A stretch of DNA of 14,748 nucleotides, taken from contig DQCL01000138.1 in the NCBI GenBank assembly GCA_003533975.1, positions 1 to 14,748 on the forward strand, read 5' to 3'. The DNA comes from Octadecabacter sp. GTDB lineage: Bacteria > Pseudomonadota > Alphaproteobacteria > Rhodobacterales > Rhodobacteraceae. The notes under the pieces are model-generated. The model worked only from the letters and a program-made list of their open reading frames with translations. It was not told where the DNA came from and ran no database searches. How positions within the stretch are numbered: position 1 is the stretch's first letter; each line of letters begins with the position of its first letter. Shown here piece after piece: positions 6,175-13,072 of the stretch. The position numbers and the translations under genes were made by a program.

Positions 6175-7584
6175 ATGGCTTTGAATTCTGCGACCGAGGC
6201 TTTTGTAGAGCGGTTGGGTGAGATCCTTCCTGACGTGGCGTTCGCGGCGGATCCCGCTGGATTCTTGGTGGAGCCGAGGGGGCGTTGGGTCGGGCAGGGC
6301 GTTGTTGTGTCGCCTGCCACGACGGGTGAGGTTTCGGCGGTTTTGGCCGCGTGTTTCGAGGCCTCTGTTGCGGTCGTTCCGTATTCGGGTGGGACCGGAT
6401 TGGTCGGCGGGCAAGTGCTCGAAGATGGACCTGTGCCAGTTGTTTTGTCGCTGGCGCGGATGAATGGAATTCGGTCGGTCTATCCAGACGAAAATGTGAT
6501 TGAGGTCGATGCCGGTGTGATTTTGCATGACGTGCAGATGGCCGCGGCGGACGTTGGGCGGTTGTTCCCGCTTTCGCTGGCCTCCGAGGGGTCTGCGCGG
6601 ATTGGAGGGTTGTTGGCGACCAACGCGGGCGGGTTGAATGTGATCCGGTATGGCAATGCACGCGCACAGTGTTTGGGTGTTGAGGTGGTTTTGGCTGATG
6701 GCACCATTTGGAACGGTATGAGCCGCCTTCGCAAAGACAACACAGGCTATGATTTACGGGACCTGATGATTGGGTCGGAAGGATCGCTTGGCATCATTAC
6801 AGGTGCGTCTTTGCGGCTGATGCCGCGCCCGACTGAGGAAGCGACGGCGATGTTTGCTGTGCCGTCGCCAAAGGCCGCCGTTTCACTGTTGGGGGTGGCG
6901 GGAGAGCAGCTAGGCGAAACCATTTCAGCGTTTGAGTTAATTCACCGCCAGGGGTTGGATTTTCTGGAAGAGGTGGCGATAGATCACAAACGCCCATTTA
7001 GGGACACGCCAGAATGGTCGGTCTTGATGAAGGTTGGTCTGCCTGCGGGACAATCACCACAAGGGGCGCTGGAAACGTTGTTCGAAGCGGCGGACGGGTT
7101 GGTGTCTGACGGTGTGATTGCCCAGTCAGGCCAGCAGGCGAAGGCGCTTTGGGATATTCGCGAAACGATTCCTGAGGCGAACAAGCGCATCGGGTCCATC
7201 TCGTCGCATGATATTTCGGTGCCAATTTCATGTGTGCCGGAATTCATTGAGCGCGCACCTGCAATGCTGGCTAAGATTGGCGATTTTCGGATCAATTGTT
7301 TTGGCCATTTGGGGGACGGGAACCTGCATTACAACGTGTTCCCGCCAAAGGGGCGCGACCGTTCCGAATTCGTTGAACAACGCGACGCGATTAAGGCCGC
7401 TGTGCATGATCTTGCGCACTCATTCGGCGGATCGGTCAGCGCTGAACATGGGATTGGGCGGTTGAAAGTGAGTGACCTTGAAACCTACGGCGACCCGGCA
7501 AAGCTGTCGATGATGCGGGCCATTAAGGACGCGTTGGACCCGCGCGGGATAATGAACCCCGGTGCGGTATTGCGGGCCAAATAG
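6175..7584 (+). CDS. FAD-linked D-2-hydroxyacid dehydrogenase (GlcD/D2HGDH/D-LDH family)
   Basis: This 469-residue flavoprotein has an N-terminal PCMH-type FAD-binding domain and a C-terminal FAD-oxidase_C domain, of the usual length. FAD-binding signatures are PYSGGTGLVGG (69-79), PLSLASEG (132-139), GGLLATNAGG (144-153) and GSEGSLGIIT (200-209). The catalytic/metal-site signatures GHLGDGNLHYN (377-387) and SAEHGIG (422-428) are intact. Family members oxidise D-2-hydroxyglutarate, D-lactate or glycolate and pass electrons to quinone or an electron-transfer flavoprotein. The single-polypeptide form without a GlcE/GlcF partner nearby favours D-2-hydroxyglutarate or D-lactate over the glycolate oxidase complex, but the substrate is not decided by sequence. 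There is no signal peptide. The ATG at 6175 has AGGGA upstream (6163-6167). It is probably a transcription unit distinct from the preceding GNAT. Confidence 0.93.
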   Translation: MALNSATEAFVERLGEILPDVAFAADPAGFLVEPRGRWVGQGVVVSPATTGEVSAVLAACFEASVAVVPYSGGTGLVGGQVLEDGPVPVVLSLARMNGIRSVYPDENVIEVDAGVILHDVQMAAADVGRLFPLSLASEGSARIGGLLATNAGGLNVIRYGNARAQCLGVEVVLADGTIWNGMSRLRKDNTGYDLRDLMIGSEGSLGIITGASLRLMPRPTEEATAMFAVPSPKAAVSLLGVAGEQLGETISAFELIHRQGLDFLEEVAIDHKRPFRDTPEWSVLMKVGLPAGQSPQGALETLFEAADGLVSDGVIAQSGQQAKALWDIRETIPEANKRIGSISSHDISVPISCVPEFIERAPAMLAKIGDFRINCFGHLGDGNLHYNVFPPKGRDRSEFVEQRDAIKAAVHDLAHSFGGSVSAEHGIGRLKVSDLETYGDPAKLSMMRAIKDALDPRGIMNPGAVLRAK

Positions 7585-7610
7585 GGGCGTGACCTTGCGC
7601 CGCTTGGCCG

Positions 7611-7629
7611 CGCGCCGTATGACGGCGCG
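7611..7629 (+). other. Short GC hairpin between the dehydrogenase gene and lysC
   Basis: CGCGCCGT (7611-7618) and ACGGCGCG (7622-7629) form an 8-bp stem with an ATG loop in the 68-base gap before lysC. No T-run follows, so it is not a classic intrinsic terminator. It ends about 13 bases before the lysC Shine-Dalgarno (AAGGA, 7642-7646). It could affect mRNA stability or lysC translation, but no function is shown by the sequence. Confidence 0.4.
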
Positions 7630-7652
7630 GACTAAGAAACTAAGGACAGATT

Positions 7653-8891
7653 ATGCCAGTTCTGGTGATGAAATTCGGCGGCACGTCAGTGGCGACCGTT
7701 GATAAAATCAAGCGGGCGGCCAAGAAGGTCGGCGTTGAGGTTTCCAAGGGCTACGACGTGATCGTTATCGTGTCGGCGATGTCCGGTGAAACGAACAAGC
7801 TCGTGGGTTTTGTGAACGACACCTCGCCGCTTTATGACGCGCGTGAATACGATGCGATTGTGAGTTCTGGCGAGAACGTGACAGCGGGCCTGATGGCACT
7901 GACGTTGCAGGAAATGGACGTACCGGCGCGCAGCTGGCAAGGCTGGCAGGTTCCGGTTAAGACCACGTCGGCGCATTCATCCGCACGGATTGAGGAAATC
8001 CCGACAGACAACATCACCGCGAAATTCGGTGAAGGTATGAAGGTCGCTGTTGTTGCAGGTTTCCAAGGCGTGAGCCCCGAAGGGCGCATCACGACGCTGG
8101 GTCGTGGCGGTTCGGATACGACGGCGGTTGCTTTTGCCGCCGCTTTTGAAGCGGAACGTTGTGATATTTATACCGACGTTGACGGTGTTTACACGACGGA
8201 CCCGCGTGTCACGGATAAGGCACGTAAGCTCGACAGGATCGCGTTTGAAGAGATGCTGGAACTGGCGTCTCTTGGCGCAAAGGTGTTGCAGACACGCTCG
8301 GTCGAATTGGCGATGCGCTACAAAGTGCGCCTGCGCGTGCTATCATCATTTGAAGAACAATCTGACGAAGCCGGAACGCTCGTCTGTGCGGAGGAAGAAA
8401 TTATGGAATCCAATGTAGTAGCGGGCGTGGCATTTAGCCGTGACGAAGCAAAAATGACGCTTATTTCGGTGGCTGACCGCCCTGGTATTGCCGCAGCAAT
8501 TTTCGGACCATTGGCCGAAGCGGGTGTGAACGTCGATATGATTGTTCAGAACATCTCTGAGGAGGGGCGCACGGATATGACGTTCTCTTGCCCAATTGAC
8601 CAAGTGAAGCGTGCGCAAAAGGCGATGGAAGACGCCAAGGCGAAAGATCACATCAATTTCCACGATATAGTTGCGGATACGGATGTGGCGAAGGTGTCTA
8701 TTGTTGGTATCGGGATGCGCTCACACGCGGGTGTTGCGGCCAAGATGTTCTCAACGCTGCGGGATGAAGGCATCAACATCAAGGTTATCACAACGTCCGA
8801 GATCAAAACGTCCGTGCTGATTGATCGCAAGTACATGGAGCTTGCCGTGCAAGCCTTGCACGACGCGTTTGAGTTGGAAAAAGCAGCATGA
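7653..8891 (+). CDS. lysC: Aspartate kinase
   Basis: This 412-residue aspartokinase phosphorylates L-aspartate, the committed step to lysine, threonine, methionine and diaminopimelate. The N-terminal kinase domain has KFGGTSVA (7-14), SSGENVTAGLM (71-81), TTLGRGGSDTTAVA (147-160) and DVDGVYTTDPR (175-185). The C-terminal regulatory part has two ACT domains (about 267-340 and 347-410), with VDMIVQNIS (294-302) and ITTSEIKTSVLID (379-391) in the expected effector-binding positions. This monofunctional ACT-bearing class is usually feedback-inhibited by lysine and/or threonine; the sequence alone does not say which. The start ATG at 7653 has an AAGGA Shine-Dalgarno seven bases before it. An internal in-frame start at codon 251 may give a separate regulatory subunit (listed separately). 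The gene overlaps the following GNAT by ATGA. Confidence 0.98.
   Translation: MPVLVMKFGGTSVATVDKIKRAAKKVGVEVSKGYDVIVIVSAMSGETNKLVGFVNDTSPLYDAREYDAIVSSGENVTAGLMALTLQEMDVPARSWQGWQVPVKTTSAHSSARIEEIPTDNITAKFGEGMKVAVVAGFQGVSPEGRITTLGRGGSDTTAVAFAAAFEAERCDIYTDVDGVYTTDPRVTDKARKLDRIAFEEMLELASLGAKVLQTRSVELAMRYKVRLRVLSSFEEQSDEAGTLVCAEEEIMESNVVAGVAFSRDEAKMTLISVADRPGIAAAIFGPLAEAGVNVDMIVQNISEEGRTDMTFSCPIDQVKRAQKAMEDAKAKDHINFHDIVADTDVAKVSIVGIGMRSHAGVAAKMFSTLRDEGINIKVITTSEIKTSVLIDRKYMELAVQALHDAFELEKAA
8390..8396 (+). promoter_or_regulatory. Internal Shine-Dalgarno inside lysC
   Basis: GGAGGAA at 8390-8396 sits eight bases (measured from GGAGG) before an in-frame ATG at 8403. It is a near-ideal ribosome binding site, stronger than the one before the lysC start itself. 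The bases also encode part of Ala-Glu-Glu-Glu (residues 246-249) in lysC, so part of the match could be forced by coding. Its placement exactly at the linker before the ACT domains is what makes it noteworthy. Confidence 0.6.
8403..8891 (+). CDS. Possible aspartate kinase beta (regulatory) subunit from internal start
   Basis: An in-frame ATG at lysC codon 251 would give a 162-residue protein starting MESNVVAGVAFSRDEAK and containing only the two ACT domains. The position corresponds to the beta subunit of the alpha2beta2 aspartokinases of Corynebacterium glutamicum and Bacillus subtilis, made from overlapping in-frame genes with an internal Shine-Dalgarno (established for those species). Here it is inferred from the GGAGGAA site and the domain boundary. 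If made, it would pair with the ACT domains of full-length LysC and set feedback inhibition. It is not a separate gene and may not be translated. Confidence 0.5.
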   Translation: MESNVVAGVAFSRDEAKMTLISVADRPGIAAAIFGPLAEAGVNVDMIVQNISEEGRTDMTFSCPIDQVKRAQKAMEDAKAKDHINFHDIVADTDVAKVSIVGIGMRSHAGVAAKMFSTLRDEGINIKVITTSEIKTSVLIDRKYMELAVQALHDAFELEKAA

Positions 8892-9331
8892 ACCTGATTG
8901 TTCGCCCCATTGAATTGGCGGATCATGCCGCGTGGGATGAGCTGTATCAGGCCTACGCTGAGTTCTATGGCGTTGCGCAAACCGCCGATATGCGTGAGCG
9001 TGTTTTTGGTTGGCTGACAACCCACGCCCATGAGGTGAACGGTTTTTGTGCAGTGCTTGACGGAACCCTTGTGGGAATTACCCATTACCGCGTTTTCGCA
9101 CGACCGTTGGCGGCTGCCACTGGGTTGTTTCTGGATGATCTGTTCGTTTCACCAAGCGCGCGTGGAACCGGTGCCGCAGGCGCACTGATTGATGCGGTGC
9201 GTGACACGGCGAAATCGGACGGCCACAGCGTTGTTCGCTGGATAACGGCAAAGGACAACGCACGTGCGCGTGGCCTTTACGACAAGATCGCCAATGAAAC
9301 GGCTTGGGTCACCTACGATCTAAACGTCTAA
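8888..9331 (+). CDS. GNAT-family N-acetyltransferase
   Basis: This 147-residue single-domain GNAT protein has an N-terminal strand LIVRPIELADHAAWDELY (3-20). The acetyl-CoA-binding motif A is LDDLFVSPSARGTGAAGALI (82-101), with the pyrophosphate loop ARGTGAAG fitting the R/QxxGxG/A consensus. The C-terminal NARARGLYDKIA (124-135) is motif B, where the acceptor often binds near a tyrosine. The substrate cannot be read from the sequence; relatives act on small amines, antibiotics or protein N-termini. The ATG overlaps the lysC stop (ATGA, 8888-8891), so it is translationally coupled to lysC. That might hint at an amino-acid-related acceptor, but positional linkage of GNAT genes is often uninformative. 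Confidence 0.87.
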   Translation: MNLIVRPIELADHAAWDELYQAYAEFYGVAQTADMRERVFGWLTTHAHEVNGFCAVLDGTLVGITHYRVFARPLAAATGLFLDDLFVSPSARGTGAAGALIDAVRDTAKSDGHSVVRWITAKDNARARGLYDKIANETAWVTYDLNV

Positions 9332-9371
9332 AATTCGGGCAGCGTGCGCAACCTTCGCGTGTTTCACCCCA

Positions 9372-9398
9372 TTGCGACCCTAGGCGTGGGCCTATAGT
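9372..9398 (+). promoter_or_regulatory. Possible sigma-70-type promoter for ptsP
   Basis: TTGCGA (9372-9377) and TATAGT (9393-9398) resemble -35 and -10 boxes (4/6 and 5/6 matches) with a rather short 15-base spacer. The spacer region carries a small dyad, TAGGC-GTGG-GCCTA (9381-9394), that could be an operator or a chance hairpin. This lies in the 95-base gap before ptsP, which otherwise holds only the ptsP Shine-Dalgarno GGGGGA (9417-9422). Prediction by eye only. Confidence 0.35.
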
Positions 9399-9426
9399 CT
9401 TCGATGTGAAGGCGCTGGGGGACTGA

Positions 9427-11670
9427 ATGCCACAAGGTTTCGAGACTGAAAGCCGCAAGCTGCTTGTGCGTCTACGTGACGTCATGGCCAGCGGTGAGGC
9501 AGGCCAAGCACGCTTGGATGAAATCGTGCGCCTTATTGCGACTTCAATGCGCGCAGAGGTTTGTTCTATATACCTTTTCCGTGACGCTGAAACTTTGGAA
9601 TTATGCGCAACTGAGGGACTACAGCAGGAAGCTGTTCACCAAACACGGATGCGTTTGGGTGAGGGTCTGGTTGGGCGTGTCGCCAAGTCTCGCCAAGTTG
9701 TTAACACAGCCGATGCGCCATCCGAACGCGGGTTCCGGTACATGCCGGAAACAGGCGAAGAACGGTATTCCAGTTTTTGCGGTATTCCGGTGCAGCGCGT
9801 GGGCGAAACGATGGGGGTTTTGGTCGTTCAGAGCCGCGATTCCCGTGAATACACCGCCGACGAAGTCTACGCTTTAGAAGTCGTCGCAATGGTACTTGCC
9901 GAGATGAACGAGCTTGGTGCCTTCACCGGTGAGGGTGCTGCGATGCGTGCACGCCATCAAGAACCGATCATGTTCAAAGGGCTTGTGGGCCAAGAGGGTG
10001 TCGCAGGCGGTAACGTTTATCTGCATGAACCGCGTGTGGTCGTGACGAACGTTGTCTCAGATGACCCCGAAGTCGAGCTGACACGCCTGCGTGAGGCCGT
10101 CGATTCTCTGCGCATTTCTGTCGATGACATGCTGACGCAGACGGCGACGGTGAACAACGACCAAAAGCAGGTGCTTGAAGCCTACCGTATGTTCGCCAAT
10201 TCGCGCGGTTGGATGAAGCGGATGGAAGCTGACATTGACCAAGGCTTGTCCGCCGAAGCCGCTGTAGAAAAAGAGCAATCCATTGCGCGCATGCGGATGC
10301 AATCCGCTGATAGCTATTTGCGTGACCGTCTCCATGACCTTGATGATTTGTCCAATCGGTTGCTGCGTATCCTGACGGGACAGGGTGGCCATGCCACCGG
10401 TGCAGATATGCCTGACAACCCCGTCCTTGTGGCCCGCAATATTGGCCCTGGTGAGCTGCTGGAATACGGTAAGAAAATTAAAGGCATCGTTCTGGAAGAA
10501 GGATCCGTTGGGAGCCATGCAGCGATCGTTGCACGGGCTTGGGCGATCCCATTGGTGATCCGCGCGGCTGACATTACCGTACAGGCATTGAACGGCGATC
10601 AGATATTGGTGGACGGTGAACAAGGCATCGCGCATTTGCGCCCCGATGAGACCGTCAAAGCAGCCTTCAACGACAAAATGGCGATGCAGACAGCTGCGCA
10701 AGAACGCTACGCCAGCATCCGTGATCTCCCTGCGCAAACGCAATGCGGGAAGGTGATTTCTCTGGCTATGAACGCCGGACTAATGGCTGACTTGCCGTCG
10801 TTGCCAAGTTCAGGTGCTGAAGGTGTTGGGTTATTTCGGACGGAACTGCAGTTTCTTGTTCGCAGCAAAATGCCCAAACGTGCAGAGTTATCAGCGCTTT
10901 ACGCGCGAGTAATAGATGCTGCGAACGGTCAGCGCGTGGTGTTTCGCACATTGGACATAGGGTCGGACAAGGTGTTGTCCTACATGAAGGCCAACGATGA
11001 ACCAAACCCCGCAATGGGTTGGCGTGCGATCCGTGTTGGCCTCGAAAAGCCGGGCGTTTTGCGCATGCAGTTACAGGCGCTTATTCGGGCGGCGAATGGG
11101 CGGCCTTTAACGGTGATGTTCCCGTTCGTCGCACAACTTGAAGAATATCGCATGGCGCGTGCTGAATTTGACAAAGCGATGGAACGGGAACGTATCCTCG
11201 GGCATCCGCTGCCATCTTCGTTCGAAATCGGCGCAATGCTAGAGACGCCAAGCCTTGCGTTTGCACCGGATGTGTTTTTCCAAGAGGTCGATTTTATTTC
11301 GATTGGCGGCAACGATCTGAAACAATTTTTCTTTGCCGCGGACCGTGAAAATGAACGTGTCCGCCGCCGCTATGACACCCTCAATGTAAGCTTCCTGAGC
11401 TTCTTGGAACAGCTGATCACACGGTGTAACGCACACGGTACTTCGGCCAGCTTTTGTGGAGAAGACGCTGGCCGCCCGATTGAAGCGGTGGTTTTCGCAG
11501 CACTTGGTATGCGAAATTTCTCTATGCGGCCGGCCTCGATTGGGCCGGTTAAGCACCTTCTGCGACGTCTGAATTTGGATGAAGTGAAGGCTGTAATCGA
11601 CGCATCCCGTACGCGTGGGGATCAATCTGTACGTGGTGCAGTAATGGACTACTTGCGCAAGCAGGTCTAA
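9427..11670 (+). CDS. ptsP: Phosphoenolpyruvate-protein phosphotransferase PtsP (enzyme I Ntr)
   Basis: This 747-residue protein is enzyme I of the nitrogen phosphotransferase system. It has an N-terminal GAF domain (about 15-165) and then the enzyme I core. The PEP-utiliser N-domain spans about 185-320. The phosphohistidine domain has His364 in GSVGSHAAIVARAWAIP. The PEP-binding TIM barrel (about 440-735) has GAEGVGLFRTELQF (463-476), FRTLDIGSDK (506-515), EIGAMLETPS (600-609), SIGGNDLKQFFFA (625-637) and catalytic Cys677 in SFCGEDAGRP. It takes phosphate from PEP and passes it to NPr (PtsO), then EIIA-Ntr (PtsN), a regulatory rather than sugar-transport relay. In Enterobacteria the GAF domain senses glutamine/2-oxoglutarate. 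The GAF domain and Ntr-type 'NDLxQFFFA' loop separate it from sugar PTS enzyme I. The gene has its own Shine-Dalgarno and ends 12 bases before a convergent gene. Confidence 0.97.
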   Translation: MPQGFETESRKLLVRLRDVMASGEAGQARLDEIVRLIATSMRAEVCSIYLFRDAETLELCATEGLQQEAVHQTRMRLGEGLVGRVAKSRQVVNTADAPSERGFRYMPETGEERYSSFCGIPVQRVGETMGVLVVQSRDSREYTADEVYALEVVAMVLAEMNELGAFTGEGAAMRARHQEPIMFKGLVGQEGVAGGNVYLHEPRVVVTNVVSDDPEVELTRLREAVDSLRISVDDMLTQTATVNNDQKQVLEAYRMFANSRGWMKRMEADIDQGLSAEAAVEKEQSIARMRMQSADSYLRDRLHDLDDLSNRLLRILTGQGGHATGADMPDNPVLVARNIGPGELLEYGKKIKGIVLEEGSVGSHAAIVARAWAIPLVIRAADITVQALNGDQILVDGEQGIAHLRPDETVKAAFNDKMAMQTAAQERYASIRDLPAQTQCGKVISLAMNAGLMADLPSLPSSGAEGVGLFRTELQFLVRSKMPKRAELSALYARVIDAANGQRVVFRTLDIGSDKVLSYMKANDEPNPAMGWRAIRVGLEKPGVLRMQLQALIRAANGRPLTVMFPFVAQLEEYRMARAEFDKAMERERILGHPLPSSFEIGAMLETPSLAFAPDVFFQEVDFISIGGNDLKQFFFAADRENERVRRRYDTLNVSFLSFLEQLITRCNAHGTSASFCGEDAGRPIEAVVFAALGMRNFSMRPASIGPVKHLLRRLNLDEVKAVIDASRTRGDQSVRGAVMDYLRKQV

Positions 11671-11682
11671 AGCATCTGCGCC

Positions 11683-12492
11683 TCAGGCTTTGAAAAGCGG
11701 TCTCTTTAGCTTCACGGCCTCTTGGGTAAACGCATCCGCGATTTGGTCCGGGCCATAGGTGCGCGCCAGTTTGCGGAGGCCGAAATGCACATGGGCGATC
11801 TCGGTGTAATACGTGACGAAGGTGTAGTTGGTCCCAGCACCAGCGGCGGCCCCCAAGACAGGAACGGTCTGAGTCGCCAGTTTTTGGCCCAGTACAGCGG
11901 CAAACTTCGGCGCGACTTTACTTATAAGCTTATTCACTGCGGCGCCGGATAACCCGATACGCGCCCCGATGAACGTTGTATCAACACCGTTGTCATCATC
12001 ACCAGGCCCCCCTTTGCCGAAAACTTGCAGACACTGGGCGCGGGTCTCCATTGTGAGTGGATCTTCCCCGTGTTCAGCAGCGATTCCTTGAACCGCGCGG
12101 AAAATCACTGTCGTGGCCAAAGGAAGTTCCACAAGGGCGGTCGGCAAGCCGCCCAATCCCCCCAAAGCCCCCGACACAGTCGCAAGCGCCTTATGCGCCC
12201 GGTCCGTGGCGACAAAGCGGCCAACACCGCCTTGGCTGCGCCCTGCGGCATCATAACTGGCCCGAAGACCGCGCGTGGCGGCCGCATCAAGACGTTTTCG
12301 GGTGCGTTCAGGCAGCAATTTCATGCCGTCCTCGACTTGCCCGCCAAGGAAGGACACGACCTGCATTAACACGCCTGTGGCGTTGTCCTGACGCGTGGCG
12401 AGCGCGGCAATAAGTGCGCGTGCTTCATCATCAAGTTGGGCTACAGGGTCGTCAGGGTTAACGAGATGCATGGTCGTTGGTTCGGTTGTCAT
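11683..12492 (-). CDS. EcsC-family protein
   Basis: This 269-residue protein belongs to the EcsC family, named after a Bacillus gene next to the EcsAB ABC transporter; its molecular function is not established. Visible features are a polar N-terminus, then the family core AHKALATVSGALGG..GLPTALVELPLATTVIFRAVQGIA (99-138), a glycine-rich amphipathic/hydrophobic segment that may contact membrane. A second glycine/alanine-rich stretch, TVPVLGAAAGAGTNYTFV (209-226), and HFGLRKLA (236-243) near the end follow. I chose the ATG whose A is at 12492; a TTG at 12501 and a later ATG (codon 8) are alternatives, and none has a clear Shine-Dalgarno. It lies 30 bases downstream of a GNAT gene on the same strand, so the two are probably one operon, and it converges with ptsP with only 12 bases between stops. 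Confidence 0.85.
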   Translation of the reverse strand: MTTEPTTMHLVNPDDPVAQLDDEARALIAALATRQDNATGVLMQVVSFLGGQVEDGMKLLPERTRKRLDAAATRGLRASYDAAGRSQGGVGRFVATDRAHKALATVSGALGGLGGLPTALVELPLATTVIFRAVQGIAAEHGEDPLTMETRAQCLQVFGKGGPGDDDNGVDTTFIGARIGLSGAAVNKLISKVAPKFAAVLGQKLATQTVPVLGAAAGAGTNYTFVTYYTEIAHVHFGLRKLARTYGPDQIADAFTQEAVKLKRPLFKA

Positions 12493-12522
12493 GCTTAACA
12501 AATGGGGTCTTTTGGGAGGTTT

Positions 12523-12996
12523 TCAATCCAAACGCTTTCGAACACGTCCTCGAATACCCGCCCAAGGCCCATGCCCCAGCACACGCGCTGGGTTCGTTGG
12601 AGGGGGCATCACCACGCCATTAAGCGGCTTGAACCCGAAGCGTTCGTAGTAAGGCGCATCGCCCACAAGCAGCACTCGCGGCCAGCCGGCAGGTCCTGCA
12701 CGCTCCAATACGTCGCGTATTAAAAGACCGCCAAGACCTTCGCCCTGACGGGTCGGATGCACAGCAACAGGGCCAAGCAGCAACGCGCTATGGTCTTCGA
12801 CGCGGATTGGCCAACACCGGATCGCCCCGCCGATAATGGCGTCGTCTGTCGCAAAAACACGGCAGAACGCGGGAATAGGGGTCACGTCATCGCGCAAGCG
12901 GTAGGACGACAACGCCTTTCGACCTGGCGCGAACGTCAGGTCATAGAGGCTTTCTATGCCCCACCAATCGTCAGGTGTTTCGTTGCGCAACTCCAT
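12523..12996 (-). CDS. YhbS-like GNAT N-acetyltransferase
   Basis: This 157-residue GNAT protein resembles the YhbS group (COG3153-type). Motif A is LLGPVAVHPTRQGEGLGGLLI (73-93), with the acetyl-CoA pyrophosphate loop RQGEGLGG a perfect Q/RxxGxG/A match. The group-specific VGDAPYYERFGFKP (111-124) forms the C-terminal acceptor side. The extra tail PPPTNPARVLGHGPWAG (131-147) is also typical of this group. The acceptor is unknown. The start ATG (12994-12996 on the complementary strand) lacks a strong Shine-Dalgarno. It is the first gene of a probable two-gene unit with the EcsC-family gene and is divergent from the flavin reductase gene across a 76-base gap. Confidence 0.9.
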   Translation of the reverse strand: MELRNETPDDWWGIESLYDLTFAPGRKALSSYRLRDDVTPIPAFCRVFATDDAIIGGAIRCWPIRVEDHSALLLGPVAVHPTRQGEGLGGLLIRDVLERAGPAGWPRVLLVGDAPYYERFGFKPLNGVVMPPPTNPARVLGHGPWAGIRGRVRKRLD

Positions 12997-13072
12997 AGGG
13001 TTAGATGAACCCGTGTTTCGCTTTCATTGCAAACAGGTTATGGGCGAAAATCAGTTGAACGAAGGATATCGC
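12997..13072. promoter_or_regulatory. Divergent intergenic region with a small dyad
   Basis: This 76-base gap separates two divergent genes and must hold the promoters of both, or parts of them. A dyad GGGTT-AGATG-AACCC (12998-13012) lies immediately before the GNAT start and could be an operator. I do not see convincing -35/-10 pairs for either direction. AAGGA at 13062-13066, six bases before the GTG at 13073, is the Shine-Dalgarno that fixes the start of the flavin reductase gene. Confidence 0.4.

Noticed and set aside
6110..6667. 185-codon minus-strand open frame reaching over the palindromic repeat
   Set aside because: It has extreme Pro/Arg/Ser/His composition typical of the complement of a G/T-rich gene, overlaps the FAD dehydrogenase gene and has no domain.
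7589..7652. Possible lysine-rich leader peptide/attenuator before lysC (GTG at 7589, with AAG AAA codons near the hairpin)
   Set aside because: The frame has no stop before lysC, only two lysine codons occur together, and the hairpin at 7611-7629 has no T-run, so a classic attenuator is not supported. A lysine riboswitch would need far more than the 68 bases available.
10057..10743. 228-codon open frame on the minus strand
   Set aside because: It is antisense to the well-conserved ptsP core, has Cys/His-rich random-looking composition, no Shine-Dalgarno and no family resemblance.
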